A stretch of DNA of 64,000 bases from Nocardioides sp. L-11A (GTDB lineage Bacteria > Actinomycetota > Actinomycetes > Propionibacteriales > Nocardioidaceae), in contig CP124680.1 in assembly GCA_029961745.1 (NCBI GenBank), forward strand, positions 3,224,001-3,288,000, written 5' to 3'. The notes beneath the pieces are model-generated. The model did not search any database. It was given only the letters and a program-made list of their open reading frames with translations, and was not told where the DNA came from. Of this stretch, positions 25,727 through 34,090 are shown one piece after another (position 1 is the first letter of the stretch; each line of letters begins with the position of its first letter). A program made the position numbers and the translations under genes.

Positions 25727-27012
25727 TGACCGCGCTCCACGAGCCCGCCGCCCTCGACGAGTCCCTGGGGGCGGCCGGGCCACTGGCCGACGCCCGCACG
25801 CAGCTGCGCGAGGCCACCACGCTCCTCGGCTACGACGAGGGGCTCTTCGAGATGCTCGCCACCCCGCGCCGCGAGGTGACCGTGAGCATCCCGCTGCGCC
25901 GCGACGACGGGCGCACCGAGCTCCTCGTCGGGCACCGGGTGCAGCACAACTTCTCCCGCGGGCCGGCCAAGGGGGGCCTGCGCTACTCCCCCGACGTCAC
26001 GCTGGACGAGGTCCGCGCGCTGGCGATGTGGATGACCTGGAAGTGCGCCCTGCTCGACGTCCCCTACGGCGGCGCCAAGGGCGGCGTCACCATCGACCCG
26101 CGCGACTACTCGCCGGCCGAGCTGGAGCGGGTCACCCGCCGCTACACCAGCGAGATCAGCCCGCTGATCGGGCCCGAGCGCGACATCCCGGCGCCCGACA
26201 TCGGCACCGACGAGAAGACGATGGCCTGGCTGATGGACACCTACTCCGTCCAGCAGGGACACACCGTCCTCGGCGTCACCACCGGCAAGCCGATCAGCCT
26301 CGGCGGCTCGCGCGGCCGCGCCACCGCCACCTCCCGCGGCGTGGTCCACGTCGCGATCGCGGCACTGCTCTCGCGCGGCATCGACCCGGCCGACGCGACC
26401 GCGTCCGTCCAGGGATTCGGCAAGGTCGGCCGGTACGCCGCCCGCTTCCTCGCCGAGGCGGGCACCCGGGTCCTCGCCGTGTCCGACCAGTACGGCGCCG
26501 TCTTCTGCGCCGCCGGCCTGGACCTCCCCGCCCTGGAGGCGCACGTCGACGCGACCGGCTCGGTCGTCGGCTTCGCCGGCGGCGACGAGGTCCCCGCCGA
26601 GACGGTGCTCGAGGCCGAGGTCGACCTGCTCGTCCCCGCCGCGGTCGAGGGCGTGCTGCGCGCCGACAACGCCGGCCGGGTGCGGGCCCGGGTCATCGTC
26701 GAAGGCGCGAACGGGCCCACCACGCCGGAGGCCGACCGGATCCTGCAGGAGGCCGGCCGGCTCGTCGTACCGGACATCCTGGCGAACGCCGGCGGCGTGA
26801 TCGTGTCCTACTTCGAGTGGGTCCAGGCCAACCAGGCCTACTGGTGGAGCGAGGGCGAGGTCGAGGACCGGCTGGCCGAGCGGATGCTCGCCGCGTGGGA
26901 CTCGGTCAACGAGGCCGCCGCCCGCCTCGACATCCCCCTGCGCACCGCGGCGACCGTGCTCGCCGTCGAGCGCGTGGCCCAGGCGCACCAGCTGCGCGGC
27001 CTCTACCCGTGA
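25726..27012 (+). CDS. Glu/Leu/Phe/Val dehydrogenase (glutamate dehydrogenase type)
   Basis: A 428-residue amino acid dehydrogenase. HNFSRGPAKGGLRYSPDVTLDEVRALAMWMTWKCALLDVPYGGAKGGV holds the substrate and catalytic lysines; the NAD domain has VQGFGKVGRYAARFLAEAG and IVEGANGPTTPEAD, and LANAGGVIVSYFEWVQ. Length and motifs fit NAD-type glutamate dehydrogenase. Its ATG overlaps the gabT stop (TGATG). Inside a GABA operon the sensible role is oxidising the glutamate made by GabT back to 2-oxoglutarate with release of ammonia, making the pathway self-sustaining. That role is inference from context. Confidence 0.93.
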   Translation: MTALHEPAALDESLGAAGPLADARTQLREATTLLGYDEGLFEMLATPRREVTVSIPLRRDDGRTELLVGHRVQHNFSRGPAKGGLRYSPDVTLDEVRALAMWMTWKCALLDVPYGGAKGGVTIDPRDYSPAELERVTRRYTSEISPLIGPERDIPAPDIGTDEKTMAWLMDTYSVQQGHTVLGVTTGKPISLGGSRGRATATSRGVVHVAIAALLSRGIDPADATASVQGFGKVGRYAARFLAEAGTRVLAVSDQYGAVFCAAGLDLPALEAHVDATGSVVGFAGGDEVPAETVLEAEVDLLVPAAVEGVLRADNAGRVRARVIVEGANGPTTPEADRILQEAGRLVVPDILANAGGVIVSYFEWVQANQAYWWSEGEVEDRLAERMLAAWDSVNEAAARLDIPLRTAATVLAVERVAQAHQLRGLYP

Positions 27013-27038
27013 TGACCACTCCTCCGGAAGGACACCCG

Positions 27039-28424
27039 ATGACCGCCCCCACCTTCGAGGTGCACGACCCGGCCACCGGCCGCGTCATCGACACCGTCGC
27101 CGACGGCACCGTCGCGGACGCGACCGCCGCCGTCGACGCCGCGGCCGCCGCGTTCCCGGCCTGGGCGGCCACGCCCGCCCGGGCCCGTGCGGAGATCCTG
27201 CGCCGCTGCTACGACCTGATGGTGCGCGACGCGGACCTGCTCACGGGTCTGATCGCGGCCGAGAACGGCAAGTCCGTCGCCGACGCCCGGGCCGAGGTGA
27301 CCTATGCCGCCGAGTTCTTCCGCTGGTTCTCCGAGGAGGCGGTCCGCGGCGAGGGCACGTACGGCGACGCGCCCGCGGGCAGCGCGAAGACCCTGGTCAC
27401 CTACGCGCCCGTCGGCGTGGCCGCGCTCATCACGCCGTGGAACTTCCCCGCAGCGATGGCGACCCGCAAGATCGCGCCGGCCCTGGCCGCGGGGTGCACG
27501 GTCGTGCTCAAGCCGGCCGCCGAGACGCCGCTGACGGCCCTGGCCGTGGCCCGGATCCTGTCGGAGGCCGGCGTGCCGTCCGGCGTGGTGAACGTCGTGC
27601 CGACCACGGACGCGGCCGCCGTGGTGACCGCCTGGCTCGAGGACCCACGGGTCCGCAAGGTCAGCTTCACCGGCTCGACCGGTGTCGGCCGGACCCTGCT
27701 GCGCCAGGCCGCCGACCGGGTCCTGAACTCCAGCATGGAGCTCGGCGGCAACGCGCCGTTCGTGATCACCGCCGACGCCGACCTCGACGCGGCGGTCGCG
27801 GGGGCGATGATCGCGAAGTTCCGCGGCGGCGGGCAGGCCTGCACCGCCGCCAACCGGTTCTACGTGCACGCCGACGTGGCCGACGCGTTCGTCGCGAAGT
27901 TCTCGGCCGCCGTCGCCGCGCTGAAGGTGGGGCCGTCGGCCGATCCCGCGAACCAGATCGGCCCGGTCATCAGCGAGAAGGCGCTGACCGGCATCACCAA
28001 GCTGGTCGAGGCCGCCGTGGCCGACGGCGCGAAGGTGGCGGTGCAGGGCAGCGTCCCCGCCGAGGGGTGGTTCTTCCCGCCGACCGTCCTGGTCGACGTA
28101 CCCGTCGGCGCCCCGATCCTCTCCGAGGAGATCTTCGGCCCCGTCGCGCCCATCGTCACCTGGACCGACGAGGACGAGCTGCTCGCGTCGGTCAACGACA
28201 CCGAGTTCGGCCTCGCGGCCTACGTCTACGCCGGCCGGCTGCAGGACGCGCTGCGGCTCGGCGAGCGGATCGATGCCGGCATGGTCGGCATCAACCGCGG
28301 CATCGTCTCGGACCCCTCCGCGCCGTTCGGTGGGGTCAAGCAGAGCGGCATCGGCCGCGAAGGTGCCCACGAGGGCATCCGCGAGTACCAGGAGACGCGC
28401 TACTACAGCGTCGACTGGAGCTGA
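27039..28424 (+). CDS. gabD: NAD(P)-dependent succinate-semialdehyde dehydrogenase
   Basis: A 461-residue aldehyde dehydrogenase. Motifs: PWNFPAAMATRKIAPALAAGCTVVLKPA, FTGSTGVGRTLLRQAA, MELGGNAPFVI with the general-base glutamate, catalytic Cys268 in GGQACTAANRF, and EEIFGPVAPI. It oxidises succinic semialdehyde to succinate, the second step after GabT. A GGAAGG ribosome binding site about 8 bases upstream favours the ATG at 27039 over an in-frame ATG at 27012. It is the last gene of the gab operon; a strong hairpin follows at 28465-28496. Confidence 0.93.
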   Translation: MTAPTFEVHDPATGRVIDTVADGTVADATAAVDAAAAAFPAWAATPARARAEILRRCYDLMVRDADLLTGLIAAENGKSVADARAEVTYAAEFFRWFSEEAVRGEGTYGDAPAGSAKTLVTYAPVGVAALITPWNFPAAMATRKIAPALAAGCTVVLKPAAETPLTALAVARILSEAGVPSGVVNVVPTTDAAAVVTAWLEDPRVRKVSFTGSTGVGRTLLRQAADRVLNSSMELGGNAPFVITADADLDAAVAGAMIAKFRGGGQACTAANRFYVHADVADAFVAKFSAAVAALKVGPSADPANQIGPVISEKALTGITKLVEAAVADGAKVAVQGSVPAEGWFFPPTVLVDVPVGAPILSEEIFGPVAPIVTWTDEDELLASVNDTEFGLAAYVYAGRLQDALRLGERIDAGMVGINRGIVSDPSAPFGGVKQSGIGREGAHEGIREYQETRYYSVDWS

Positions 28425-28464
28425 GCCGACCGAGCAGGGTCAGTCACGCGACCAGCTCAGGGAC

Positions 28465-28496
28465 CCGGCCCCTCGTCGCATCCGGCGAGGGGCCGG
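28465..28496. terminator. bidirectional hairpin terminator after gabD and tetR
   Basis: CCGGCCCCTCG (28465-28475) pairs perfectly with CGAGGGGCCGG (28486-28496) across a 10-base loop. It lies between the convergent ends of gabD and the TetR gene and would serve both. No T tract follows. Confidence 0.75.
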
Positions 28497-28528
28497 ACCG
28501 TCCTGGGCGGGCCTCCCGGACCGGGACC

Positions 28529-29152
28529 TCACTGCCGGGCGAGCGCCGCCGCGTCCTCGACCAGCGCGTCCCAGCCGCGCAGCGCCACGGTGACGATGCC
28601 GCCCGCCTCCTCCCGGGTGCAGCCGTCGCGAGCCTGGATCGACAGTCCGTGCAGCACCGTGACGAGATAGGACGAGCCGCGCGCGGGATCCAGGCAGCGC
28701 GGGAGCTCGCCGTCACGCACGGCCTGCTCGATCCGGTCGCGGATCTTCTCGCTGTCGCGCCGCCGCCGCGCCGCCAGCTTCTCGCCGACGTGGTCATGGC
28801 CCGACGCCAGGTTCACCGCGGCCGTCACGAGCATGCATCCCGCAGGGGTCGTGGGATCGACGTAGGCCTCCGCGTTGTCCCGCAGGAGTGCCTCGACCGC
28901 GTCCCGGATCCGGGGCTGCCGCAGCGCACGATCGGTCGGCGTCGCACCGTCCGGGTCGTACATCTCCACCGCCTCGTCGAACAGCGCCTCCTTGGAGCCG
29001 AAGGCCGCGTACAGGCTCGTCGCCGCGATGCCGAGACGGTCCTCGAGCATCTTGATCGAGACACCCTCGTACCCATGCCGCCAGAACAGCTCCATCGCGC
29101 TCCGCAGGGCGGCGGCTCGATCGAAGGCCCGCGGCCGTCCTCGTCTCTCCAT
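28529..29152 (-). CDS. TetR family transcriptional regulator
   Basis: A 207-residue repressor. The N-terminal HTH is MERRGRPRAFDRAAALRSAMELFWRHGYEGVSIKMLEDRLGIAATSLYAAFGSKEALFDEAV (residues 1-62), and the ligand-binding domain has the PAGCMLVTAAVNLASGHD segment seen in AcrR/TetR_C-type regulators of oxidoreductase genes. The ATG at 29152 is preceded by a GAGAGGGGGACC purine stretch. It is divergent from an SDR gene, with two perfect palindromes between them, so it very probably represses both itself and that SDR; the ligand is unknown. Confidence 0.93.
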   Translation of the reverse strand: MERRGRPRAFDRAAALRSAMELFWRHGYEGVSIKMLEDRLGIAATSLYAAFGSKEALFDEAVEMYDPDGATPTDRALRQPRIRDAVEALLRDNAEAYVDPTTPAGCMLVTAAVNLASGHDHVGEKLAARRRRDSEKIRDRIEQAVRDGELPRCLDPARGSSYLVTVLHGLSIQARDGCTREEAGGIVTVALRGWDALVEDAAALARQ

Positions 29153-29173
29153 CGGTCCCCCTCTCGGGTGGCC

Positions 29174-29212
29174 ATCCTCGCATGCGAGGATTATTGTGTA
29201 GTGATCACTACA
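29174..29212. promoter_or_regulatory. two perfect palindromes between tetR and the SDR gene
   Basis: TGTAGTGATCACTACA (29197-29212, 16 bases) and ATCCTCGCATGCGAGGAT (29174-29191, 18 bases) are both perfect palindromes, five bases apart. The first lies in the AT-rich promoter zone of both genes and is a typical TetR-family operator. The second lies closer to tetR, within its likely 5' leader, and has a different sequence, so it may be a second operator, a site for another protein, or an RNA hairpin. Confidence 0.75.
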
Positions 29213-29234
29213 TAAATTGACGACGGAGGCACGG

Positions 29235-29975
29235 ATGAGAACGCTCGAGGGCAGGACCGCACTGGTCACCGGAGGAAGCAGGGGTATCGGCGCCGCGATC
29301 GCGACACGGCTCGCGGCCGAGGGCGCCGACGTCGTCGTGACCTATTCGGCATCGGAGGCTCGGGCCCTGCAGGTCGTCGAGGCGTCCCGGAGTCATGGCG
29401 TGGTCGCCCATGCCGTCCGGGCCGACCTGCGTGACCCGGACCAGGTCGAGGCAGCGGTCGCGCGGGCCGCGTCGATGCTCGGACGCATCGACGTGCTCGT
29501 CAACAATGCCGGGATCCTCGCCCACGGTCCGATCGACGAACTCACTCTCGACGACTTCACGGACACGATGGCGGTCCACGTCCGGGCGGTCTTCGTCGCG
29601 GTCCGCGCCACGCTCCCCCACATGCAGACGGGTGGACGGATCATCAGCATCGGCAGCAATCTCGCCGAGCGGGTGCCGGCGCCAGGGTTCTCGCTCTACG
29701 CGATGAGCAAGTCCGCCCTGGTCGGGTTCACCCGCGGGCTCGCCCGCGACCTCGGTCCTCGCGGGATCAACGCGGTGCTGGTCCACCCGGGATCCACCGA
29801 CACCGACATGAACCCCGCCGACGCCGAGCATGCCGACGACGAACGCGCCGTGATCCCCCTCGGTCGCTACGCGGCCACCGAGGAGATCGCCGCCACCGTC
29901 GCCCATCTCGCCGGGCCCGGCGGGGCGTACGTCAACGGCACCGCCGTCGTCGTCGACGGTGGGGCGAACGCGTGA
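29235..29975 (+). CDS. SDR family oxidoreductase (FabG-like)
   Basis: A 246-residue classical short-chain dehydrogenase. Cofactor motif TGGSRGIGAAIA near residue 12, NNAG (about residue 87), catalytic Ser in ISIGSNLAERV and the YAMSK pair (about residue 153), ending in GGAYVNGTAVVVDGGANA. The GSRGIG cofactor loop suggests NADPH preference. It resembles SDRs induced through divergent TetR repressors to detoxify an aldehyde or ketone; the substrate is unknown. GGAGG at 29225-29229 fixes the ATG at 29235. Confidence 0.92.
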   Translation: MRTLEGRTALVTGGSRGIGAAIATRLAAEGADVVVTYSASEARALQVVEASRSHGVVAHAVRADLRDPDQVEAAVARAASMLGRIDVLVNNAGILAHGPIDELTLDDFTDTMAVHVRAVFVAVRATLPHMQTGGRIISIGSNLAERVPAPGFSLYAMSKSALVGFTRGLARDLGPRGINAVLVHPGSTDTDMNPADAEHADDERAVIPLGRYAATEEIAATVAHLAGPGGAYVNGTAVVVDGGANA

Positions 29976-30045
29976 GGCCCCTCCCCGGGTGTCGCACCGT
30001 GGTACCGCGGTCTCCGACGCGGCGGCCAGCCCGTAGGGTTCTGCC

Positions 30046-31239
30046 GTGAAGGCTCTGCTGCTCGAGAACATCCATCCGGCCGCCGTCGAGACCCTGGAGG
30101 GCCGCGGTTATGAGGTGGAGCTGCGTGCGGGCTCCCTGTCCGAGGACGAGCTGATCGCTGCACTGCCCGGCGTCCACCTGCTCGGGGTCCGCTCCAACAC
30201 GAACGTGACGACCCGGGTGCTCGACGAGGTGACCGATCTGGTCGCCGTCGGCTGCTTCTGCATCGGCACCAACCAGGTCGACCTCAAGACGGCTGCCGCG
30301 AAGGGCATCGGCGTCTTCAACGCGCCGTACTCCAACACCCGCAGCGTCGTCGAGCTGGTCATCGCCGAGATCATCGCCCTCGCCCGCCGCCTGCCGGAGA
30401 AGACCCAGCGCATGCACGAGGGCGTGTGGGACAAGTCGGCCAAGGGCAGCCACGAGGTACGGGGGCGCACACTCGGCATCGTGGGCTACGGCAATATCGG
30501 CACCCAGCTGTCGACCGTGGCCGAGGCGCTCGGCTTCAACGTCGTCTTCTACGACACCGCGGACCGGCCCGCCCACGGCACGGCACGGCGGGTGCGCACC
30601 CTCAAGGAGCTGCTGGCCGTCTCCGACGTCGTCAGCCTGCACGTCGACGGACGCCCGGGCAACGCCGGCTTCTTCGGCGACGCGGAGTTCGCGGCCATGA
30701 AGCCGCGAGCGATGCTCATCAACGCCTCGCGCGGCATGGTCGTCGACTACGAGGCCCTGCGCGACCACCTGCTCTCGGGCCACATCGCCGGCGCCGCCGT
30801 CGACGTCTTCCCGTCCGAGCCGAAGGCGCAGGGCGATCCGTTCGACTCGGTGCTGCGCGGCCTCGACAACGTCATCCTGACCCCGCACATCGGCGGTTCG
30901 ACCCAGGAGGCGCAGGAGGAGATCGGCTGGTTCGTCGCCGAGAAGCTCGCCCGCTTCGCCCTCGAGGGCAGCACCGCCCTGTCCGTCAACCTGCCCGCCG
31001 TCCTCCCGCCCGAGCTGCCGGCCGGGCGTCGTCTCGGTCTGCTGCACCGCAACGTGCCCGGCGTCCTCGCCGACCTCAACGCCACCTTCGCGGAGGCCGG
31101 TGACAATGTCGTCGACCAGCTGCTCTCGACCAAGGACGGCCTCGGGTACGTCGTCATCGACGCCGCCGACCCGCTCTCAACCGAGGCGCTGGAGCGGCTG
31201 CGCGCCGCCGAGTACTGCGTGTGGGCACGCACCTGGTGA
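30046..31239 (+). CDS. serA: D-3-phosphoglycerate dehydrogenase (E. coli SerA type)
   Basis: A 397-residue NAD-dependent dehydrogenase that starts serine synthesis from 3-phosphoglycerate. The Rossmann motif GIVGYGNIG is at 144-152; catalytic residues lie in GVRSNT, NASRGMVVDYEAL and TPHIGGSTQEAQEEIG; a C-terminal ACT domain (about residues 325-397, RNVPGVLADLNATFAEAGDNV) binds serine for feedback control in E. coli SerA. It is the short ACT-only type, not the roughly 530-residue form usual in Actinobacteria, so the genome may hold a second copy. TAGGGT (30034-30039) lies six bases before the GTG (leaderless pattern). Confidence 0.93.
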   Translation: MKALLLENIHPAAVETLEGRGYEVELRAGSLSEDELIAALPGVHLLGVRSNTNVTTRVLDEVTDLVAVGCFCIGTNQVDLKTAAAKGIGVFNAPYSNTRSVVELVIAEIIALARRLPEKTQRMHEGVWDKSAKGSHEVRGRTLGIVGYGNIGTQLSTVAEALGFNVVFYDTADRPAHGTARRVRTLKELLAVSDVVSLHVDGRPGNAGFFGDAEFAAMKPRAMLINASRGMVVDYEALRDHLLSGHIAGAAVDVFPSEPKAQGDPFDSVLRGLDNVILTPHIGGSTQEAQEEIGWFVAEKLARFALEGSTALSVNLPAVLPPELPAGRRLGLLHRNVPGVLADLNATFAEAGDNVVDQLLSTKDGLGYVVIDAADPLSTEALERLRAAEYCVWARTW

Positions 31240-31270
31240 GCCGCTGAGCTCACTCGGCTCCTCCACAGCC

Positions 31271-31292
31271 TGCCGCCGCGTCGGTGGCGGCA
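31271..31292 (+). terminator. hairpin downstream of serA
   Basis: TGCCGCC (31271-31277) pairs with GGCGGCA (31286-31292) over an 8-base loop, 31 bases after the serA stop. A weaker stem, GAGCCG/CGGCTC at 31238-31243 and 31255-31260, overlaps the stop codon. Either may end serA transcription. Confidence 0.5.
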
Positions 31293-31359
31293 CCGCCCGG
31301 ATCGGGATAGCGTCGCGAGCGCGTCCCCGGTCCGGGCGCTGCACATCTCGGGAGGACCC

Positions 31360-31974
31360 ATGCGCATACACCGCACCACGGGCGGCCCACCGGTGCTCGG
31401 TCTGCTCGCCGCCGCGCTCGTCCTGCTCCTCTCCGCGGCCGCCTGCACCGACGACTCCCCCGATCCGCGCGACCCGACCTCGACCTGGAGCCCCACCGGC
31501 ACCATCGACACGCCCTCGCCCACCGAGCCGCCCACCGAGCCGCCGAGCGAGCCGGGGCTGCCGGAGGCGGCGAAGCAGGCCAGTGAGGACGGTGCGCGGG
31601 CGTTCATCGAGTACTACTGGGAGTTGATCAACTACGCGCAGGTCACGGGTGACGTGAAGGCGCTCAAGGCCGCGTCTGCAACAACCTGCAAAGGCTGCCA
31701 GGCTGGGATTCGGGGTATCAGAAGGCACTATCAGTCAGGAGGAACGATAGTCGGCGGCGCACACAGAGTCGATCACGCGACGTTGACAGAAGTCACCTCA
31801 GAGTCGGACATCTACGCCTTCCACAGCGAAGTTCAAGTCGAACACGACGGACAGACGATCATGTCAGGCGACGGTGCCGAAGAGGCCCGTGAGCCAGGGT
31901 CCGACAAGTGGGATCTCTACCTGTTGTGGGTGGACGGCACGCGTTGGCGCCTCGATGTCATGGAACTCAAGTGA
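31360..31974 (+). CDS. DUF6318 family lipoprotein
   Basis: A 204-residue exported lipoprotein. A signal peptide runs to a lipobox LSAAAC with lipidated Cys29, then a Thr/Pro-rich spacer (TDTPSPTEPPTEPPSEP-like), then a domain with the conserved FIEYYWELINYAQVTGDVKALKAAS and TCKGCQAGI segment, typical of DUF6318, found in Nocardioides and relatives; function unknown. GGGAGGA fixes the ATG. From about codon 107 (after base 31677) the composition changes abruptly to lower GC with AGA and ATA codons, suggesting recombination within the gene. Its TGA overlaps the next GTG (GTGA). Confidence 0.85.
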   Translation: MRIHRTTGGPPVLGLLAAALVLLLSAAACTDDSPDPRDPTSTWSPTGTIDTPSPTEPPTEPPSEPGLPEAAKQASEDGARAFIEYYWELINYAQVTGDVKALKAASATTCKGCQAGIRGIRRHYQSGGTIVGGAHRVDHATLTEVTSESDIYAFHSEVQVEHDGQTIMSGDGAEEAREPGSDKWDLYLLWVDGTRWRLDVMELK

Positions 31975-32705
31975 AGGCCCAGCTTTTGCCGGTGGTTGCG
32001 ATCCTCTCGTTGGTCGGTGCGGCGGCGGATGCCGATGATGGGGACTCATCAGGCACCTCAGACGAGACCTTCTGGGTCCAGCAAGTGGACGAGTCTCAGC
32101 AGTCGAGTTCGAGTAGCGCTGCCCCACAACAGGTCTACGACGAAGCAGTAGGGCCGCACATCGTCATCGGCGAGCAGGCTTGCCCTGGAGCTGAGCACGT
32201 CGTTGGCGCACAGACCGGTGGCTCAGCAGGCGCGACGGTATGCGGAGCCGACGAGACTCCCGTCCTCACCACTGAAGATGTGCGACGCGCATTCGCCGAG
32301 CTCGAGCTCCCCGCCGGGACCCTCACGATCCAGCCACCCGACGGCCTGACCCTCGTCAACTTCAGGACCAACTTCTATACGACCAGCACCGATCCGATCA
32401 GCACCACCGTCGCGCTCCTCGGGCAGCAGGTCACCCTGGAGGCGACGCCGGCGACCTTCGTGTGGCACTTCGGCGACGGACGGTCGCGGAGCACGACCGA
32501 GCCGGGGGCGGCGTACCCCGAGCTCCGGATCACCCACAACTACCTGCGCAAGGGCGAGTACCTGCCCAGCCTGTCGACGACCTACACCGGCCGGTACCGG
32601 ATCGCGGACGGCCCGTGGCAGGCCATCCCCGGCACCGTCACGATCGACGGGCCGGGTCAGCCGCTGCGGGCGATCGAGGCCGAGCCCAAGCTGGTCGGCT
32701 ACTGA
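31971..32705 (+). CDS. secreted PKD-like domain protein
   Basis: A 244-residue protein. The GTG at 31971 overlaps the stop of the lipoprotein gene and begins a signal-like segment VKAQLLPVVAILSLVGAAADA. A low-complexity Ser/Asp/Gln-rich region follows, then a C-terminal beta-sandwich with ATFVWHFGDGRSRSTTEPGAAYPELRITHNYLRKGEYLPSLSTTYTG, which has the WxFGDG and HxYxxxGxYxxxLxxxY pattern of a PKD domain. The DUF6318/PKD pair recurs in related genomes as an extracytoplasmic unit of unknown role. The first half is of the same lower-GC composition as the end of the preceding gene. Confidence 0.72.
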   Translation: MKAQLLPVVAILSLVGAAADADDGDSSGTSDETFWVQQVDESQQSSSSSAAPQQVYDEAVGPHIVIGEQACPGAEHVVGAQTGGSAGATVCGADETPVLTTEDVRRAFAELELPAGTLTIQPPDGLTLVNFRTNFYTTSTDPISTTVALLGQQVTLEATPATFVWHFGDGRSRSTTEPGAAYPELRITHNYLRKGEYLPSLSTTYTGRYRIADGPWQAIPGTVTIDGPGQPLRAIEAEPKLVGY

Positions 32706-32719
32706 TCGACCAGCCCGGG

Positions 32720-34060
32720 TCACGCCGCATAGTTCAGGAGTAGCTCCGTGACCATGATGTCGGTGCGGGTGGGTGTGTCGTCACCGGTGGTCGGGGTGAC
32801 CCGGCGGGTGCCGGTCGGGTCGATGAGGTAGTGGGCCCCGTAGGGATCGCGCCAGATCACGATCCCGGGGAACGGATGTCGTGCCTCCCAGCCGGCGTGG
32901 GTCTTGACCCGGTGGTGGGTCCGGGTCAACGGCCCCAGGTTGCCGATGCTGGTCGGCCCGCCCTCGCTGTAGGGGACCGCATGGTCCAGATCGACGTTGC
33001 GGGTGGTGTTCGCAGCGAACGGGAACACGTCGGCGGGGTGGATCAGGTGCACGGCCTCGCGGAGCCGGGTGGGGATCTCGTAGGCGTCGACCGGTGCCTG
33101 GCCAGGTAGATCGATGACGGGGGTGATCCGGACTCTCGCTCCCGCCTCACCGAGCAGGTGCATCATCCGGGCGATCGTGACCGGACCGTGGCCCTCGAGT
33201 CGGGCGATCGGGGAATCGGCGTACAGGTGCAGGTACACCGTCGCCTTGGGCCGCACCGGCCCGACCGATGCCCCCAGATCGCCATCGGTGGCGGGGTGGC
33301 TGGCCGGGTTCACCAACAGGGCGACCGCTGCGACCCGACGGTCGTTGGAGTCGGCGTCGGGCAACTGGTCCTTCAACCTCTCCGCGACCACGCTCACCGC
33401 AGCATCGATCCCCGCGACGGTGACCGCGTCCGCCTTGATGGTGAACGTCGCCATCCCGTGCCGGTCGACCCGCGACATGCGAGCACACCGCTCCTTCGCC
33501 GCAGCCTCCTCCCGAGCCAGAGCCAACTCCGGCGCAGCAGCGGCGACCTTGCCCTCCACCACAGACTCGAACCTCGACCACGCCAACCGCCCGTCCGCGA
33601 CCTCGACCACCTCCCCGTCGACCCAGGCCGCCTCCTCCGAAGACAGGTCCCGGGTCGCGTCCGCGACATGACGCGCATGACCCACCCGCACCGACCCAGC
33701 CTCGACCCCGGCCCACAGCCTCGGGAGGCGCAACTGCAGATCGACCGCATCCGCGATCAACCGCCGCGCCCCATAGGGACTCAGCTGGATCCGGGCACCG
33801 AACGCGGCCGCAGCATGGTCGGTGATCAGCGGCGTACCGGCCCCACCCACACGACGAGCCCGGGACCGGCCCCGCCGATCATCGGGTGGCAGCCGGTCGG
33901 GATGGTGCAGCACCGCCCACTGATACGCCGCCCGCAACACCTCACGCTCAGCCTCCAGACGCGCGGCGTGCTGGCGCTCGACGAACTCGAGCACCCCCAC
34001 CGCCGACAGGTCCGCCAGACCCGCCACCGCCCCATCACTGACCATGTCCCGATCAAACAC
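32720..34060 (-). CDS. DUF222 / HNH endonuclease domain protein (13E12-like)
   Basis: A protein of about 446 residues. The N-terminal DUF222 domain (SAVGVLEFVERQHAARLEAEREVLRAAYQWAVLHHPDRLP onward) fills most of it; the C-terminal HNH motif is NVDLDHAVPYSEGGPTSIGNLGPLTRTHHRVKT (about residues 378-410), with the conserved DH, N and H of the beta-beta-alpha-metal fold. These proteins are multicopy in Actinobacteria and, as REP13E12 in mycobacteria, mark sites where phage and repeats integrate; their biological target is unknown. The start is uncertain: GTG at 34060 or ATG at 34045. It sits beside the compositionally odd DUF6318/PKD pair. Confidence 0.88.
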   Translation of the reverse strand: MFDRDMVSDGAVAGLADLSAVGVLEFVERQHAARLEAEREVLRAAYQWAVLHHPDRLPPDDRRGRSRARRVGGAGTPLITDHAAAAFGARIQLSPYGARRLIADAVDLQLRLPRLWAGVEAGSVRVGHARHVADATRDLSSEEAAWVDGEVVEVADGRLAWSRFESVVEGKVAAAAPELALAREEAAAKERCARMSRVDRHGMATFTIKADAVTVAGIDAAVSVVAERLKDQLPDADSNDRRVAAVALLVNPASHPATDGDLGASVGPVRPKATVYLHLYADSPIARLEGHGPVTIARMMHLLGEAGARVRITPVIDLPGQAPVDAYEIPTRLREAVHLIHPADVFPFAANTTRNVDLDHAVPYSEGGPTSIGNLGPLTRTHHRVKTHAGWEARHPFPGIVIWRDPYGAHYLIDPTGTRRVTPTTGDDTPTRTDIMVTELLLNYAA

Positions 34061-34090
34061 AGGAGGTACGACACAACCCCCCGGCCGATA

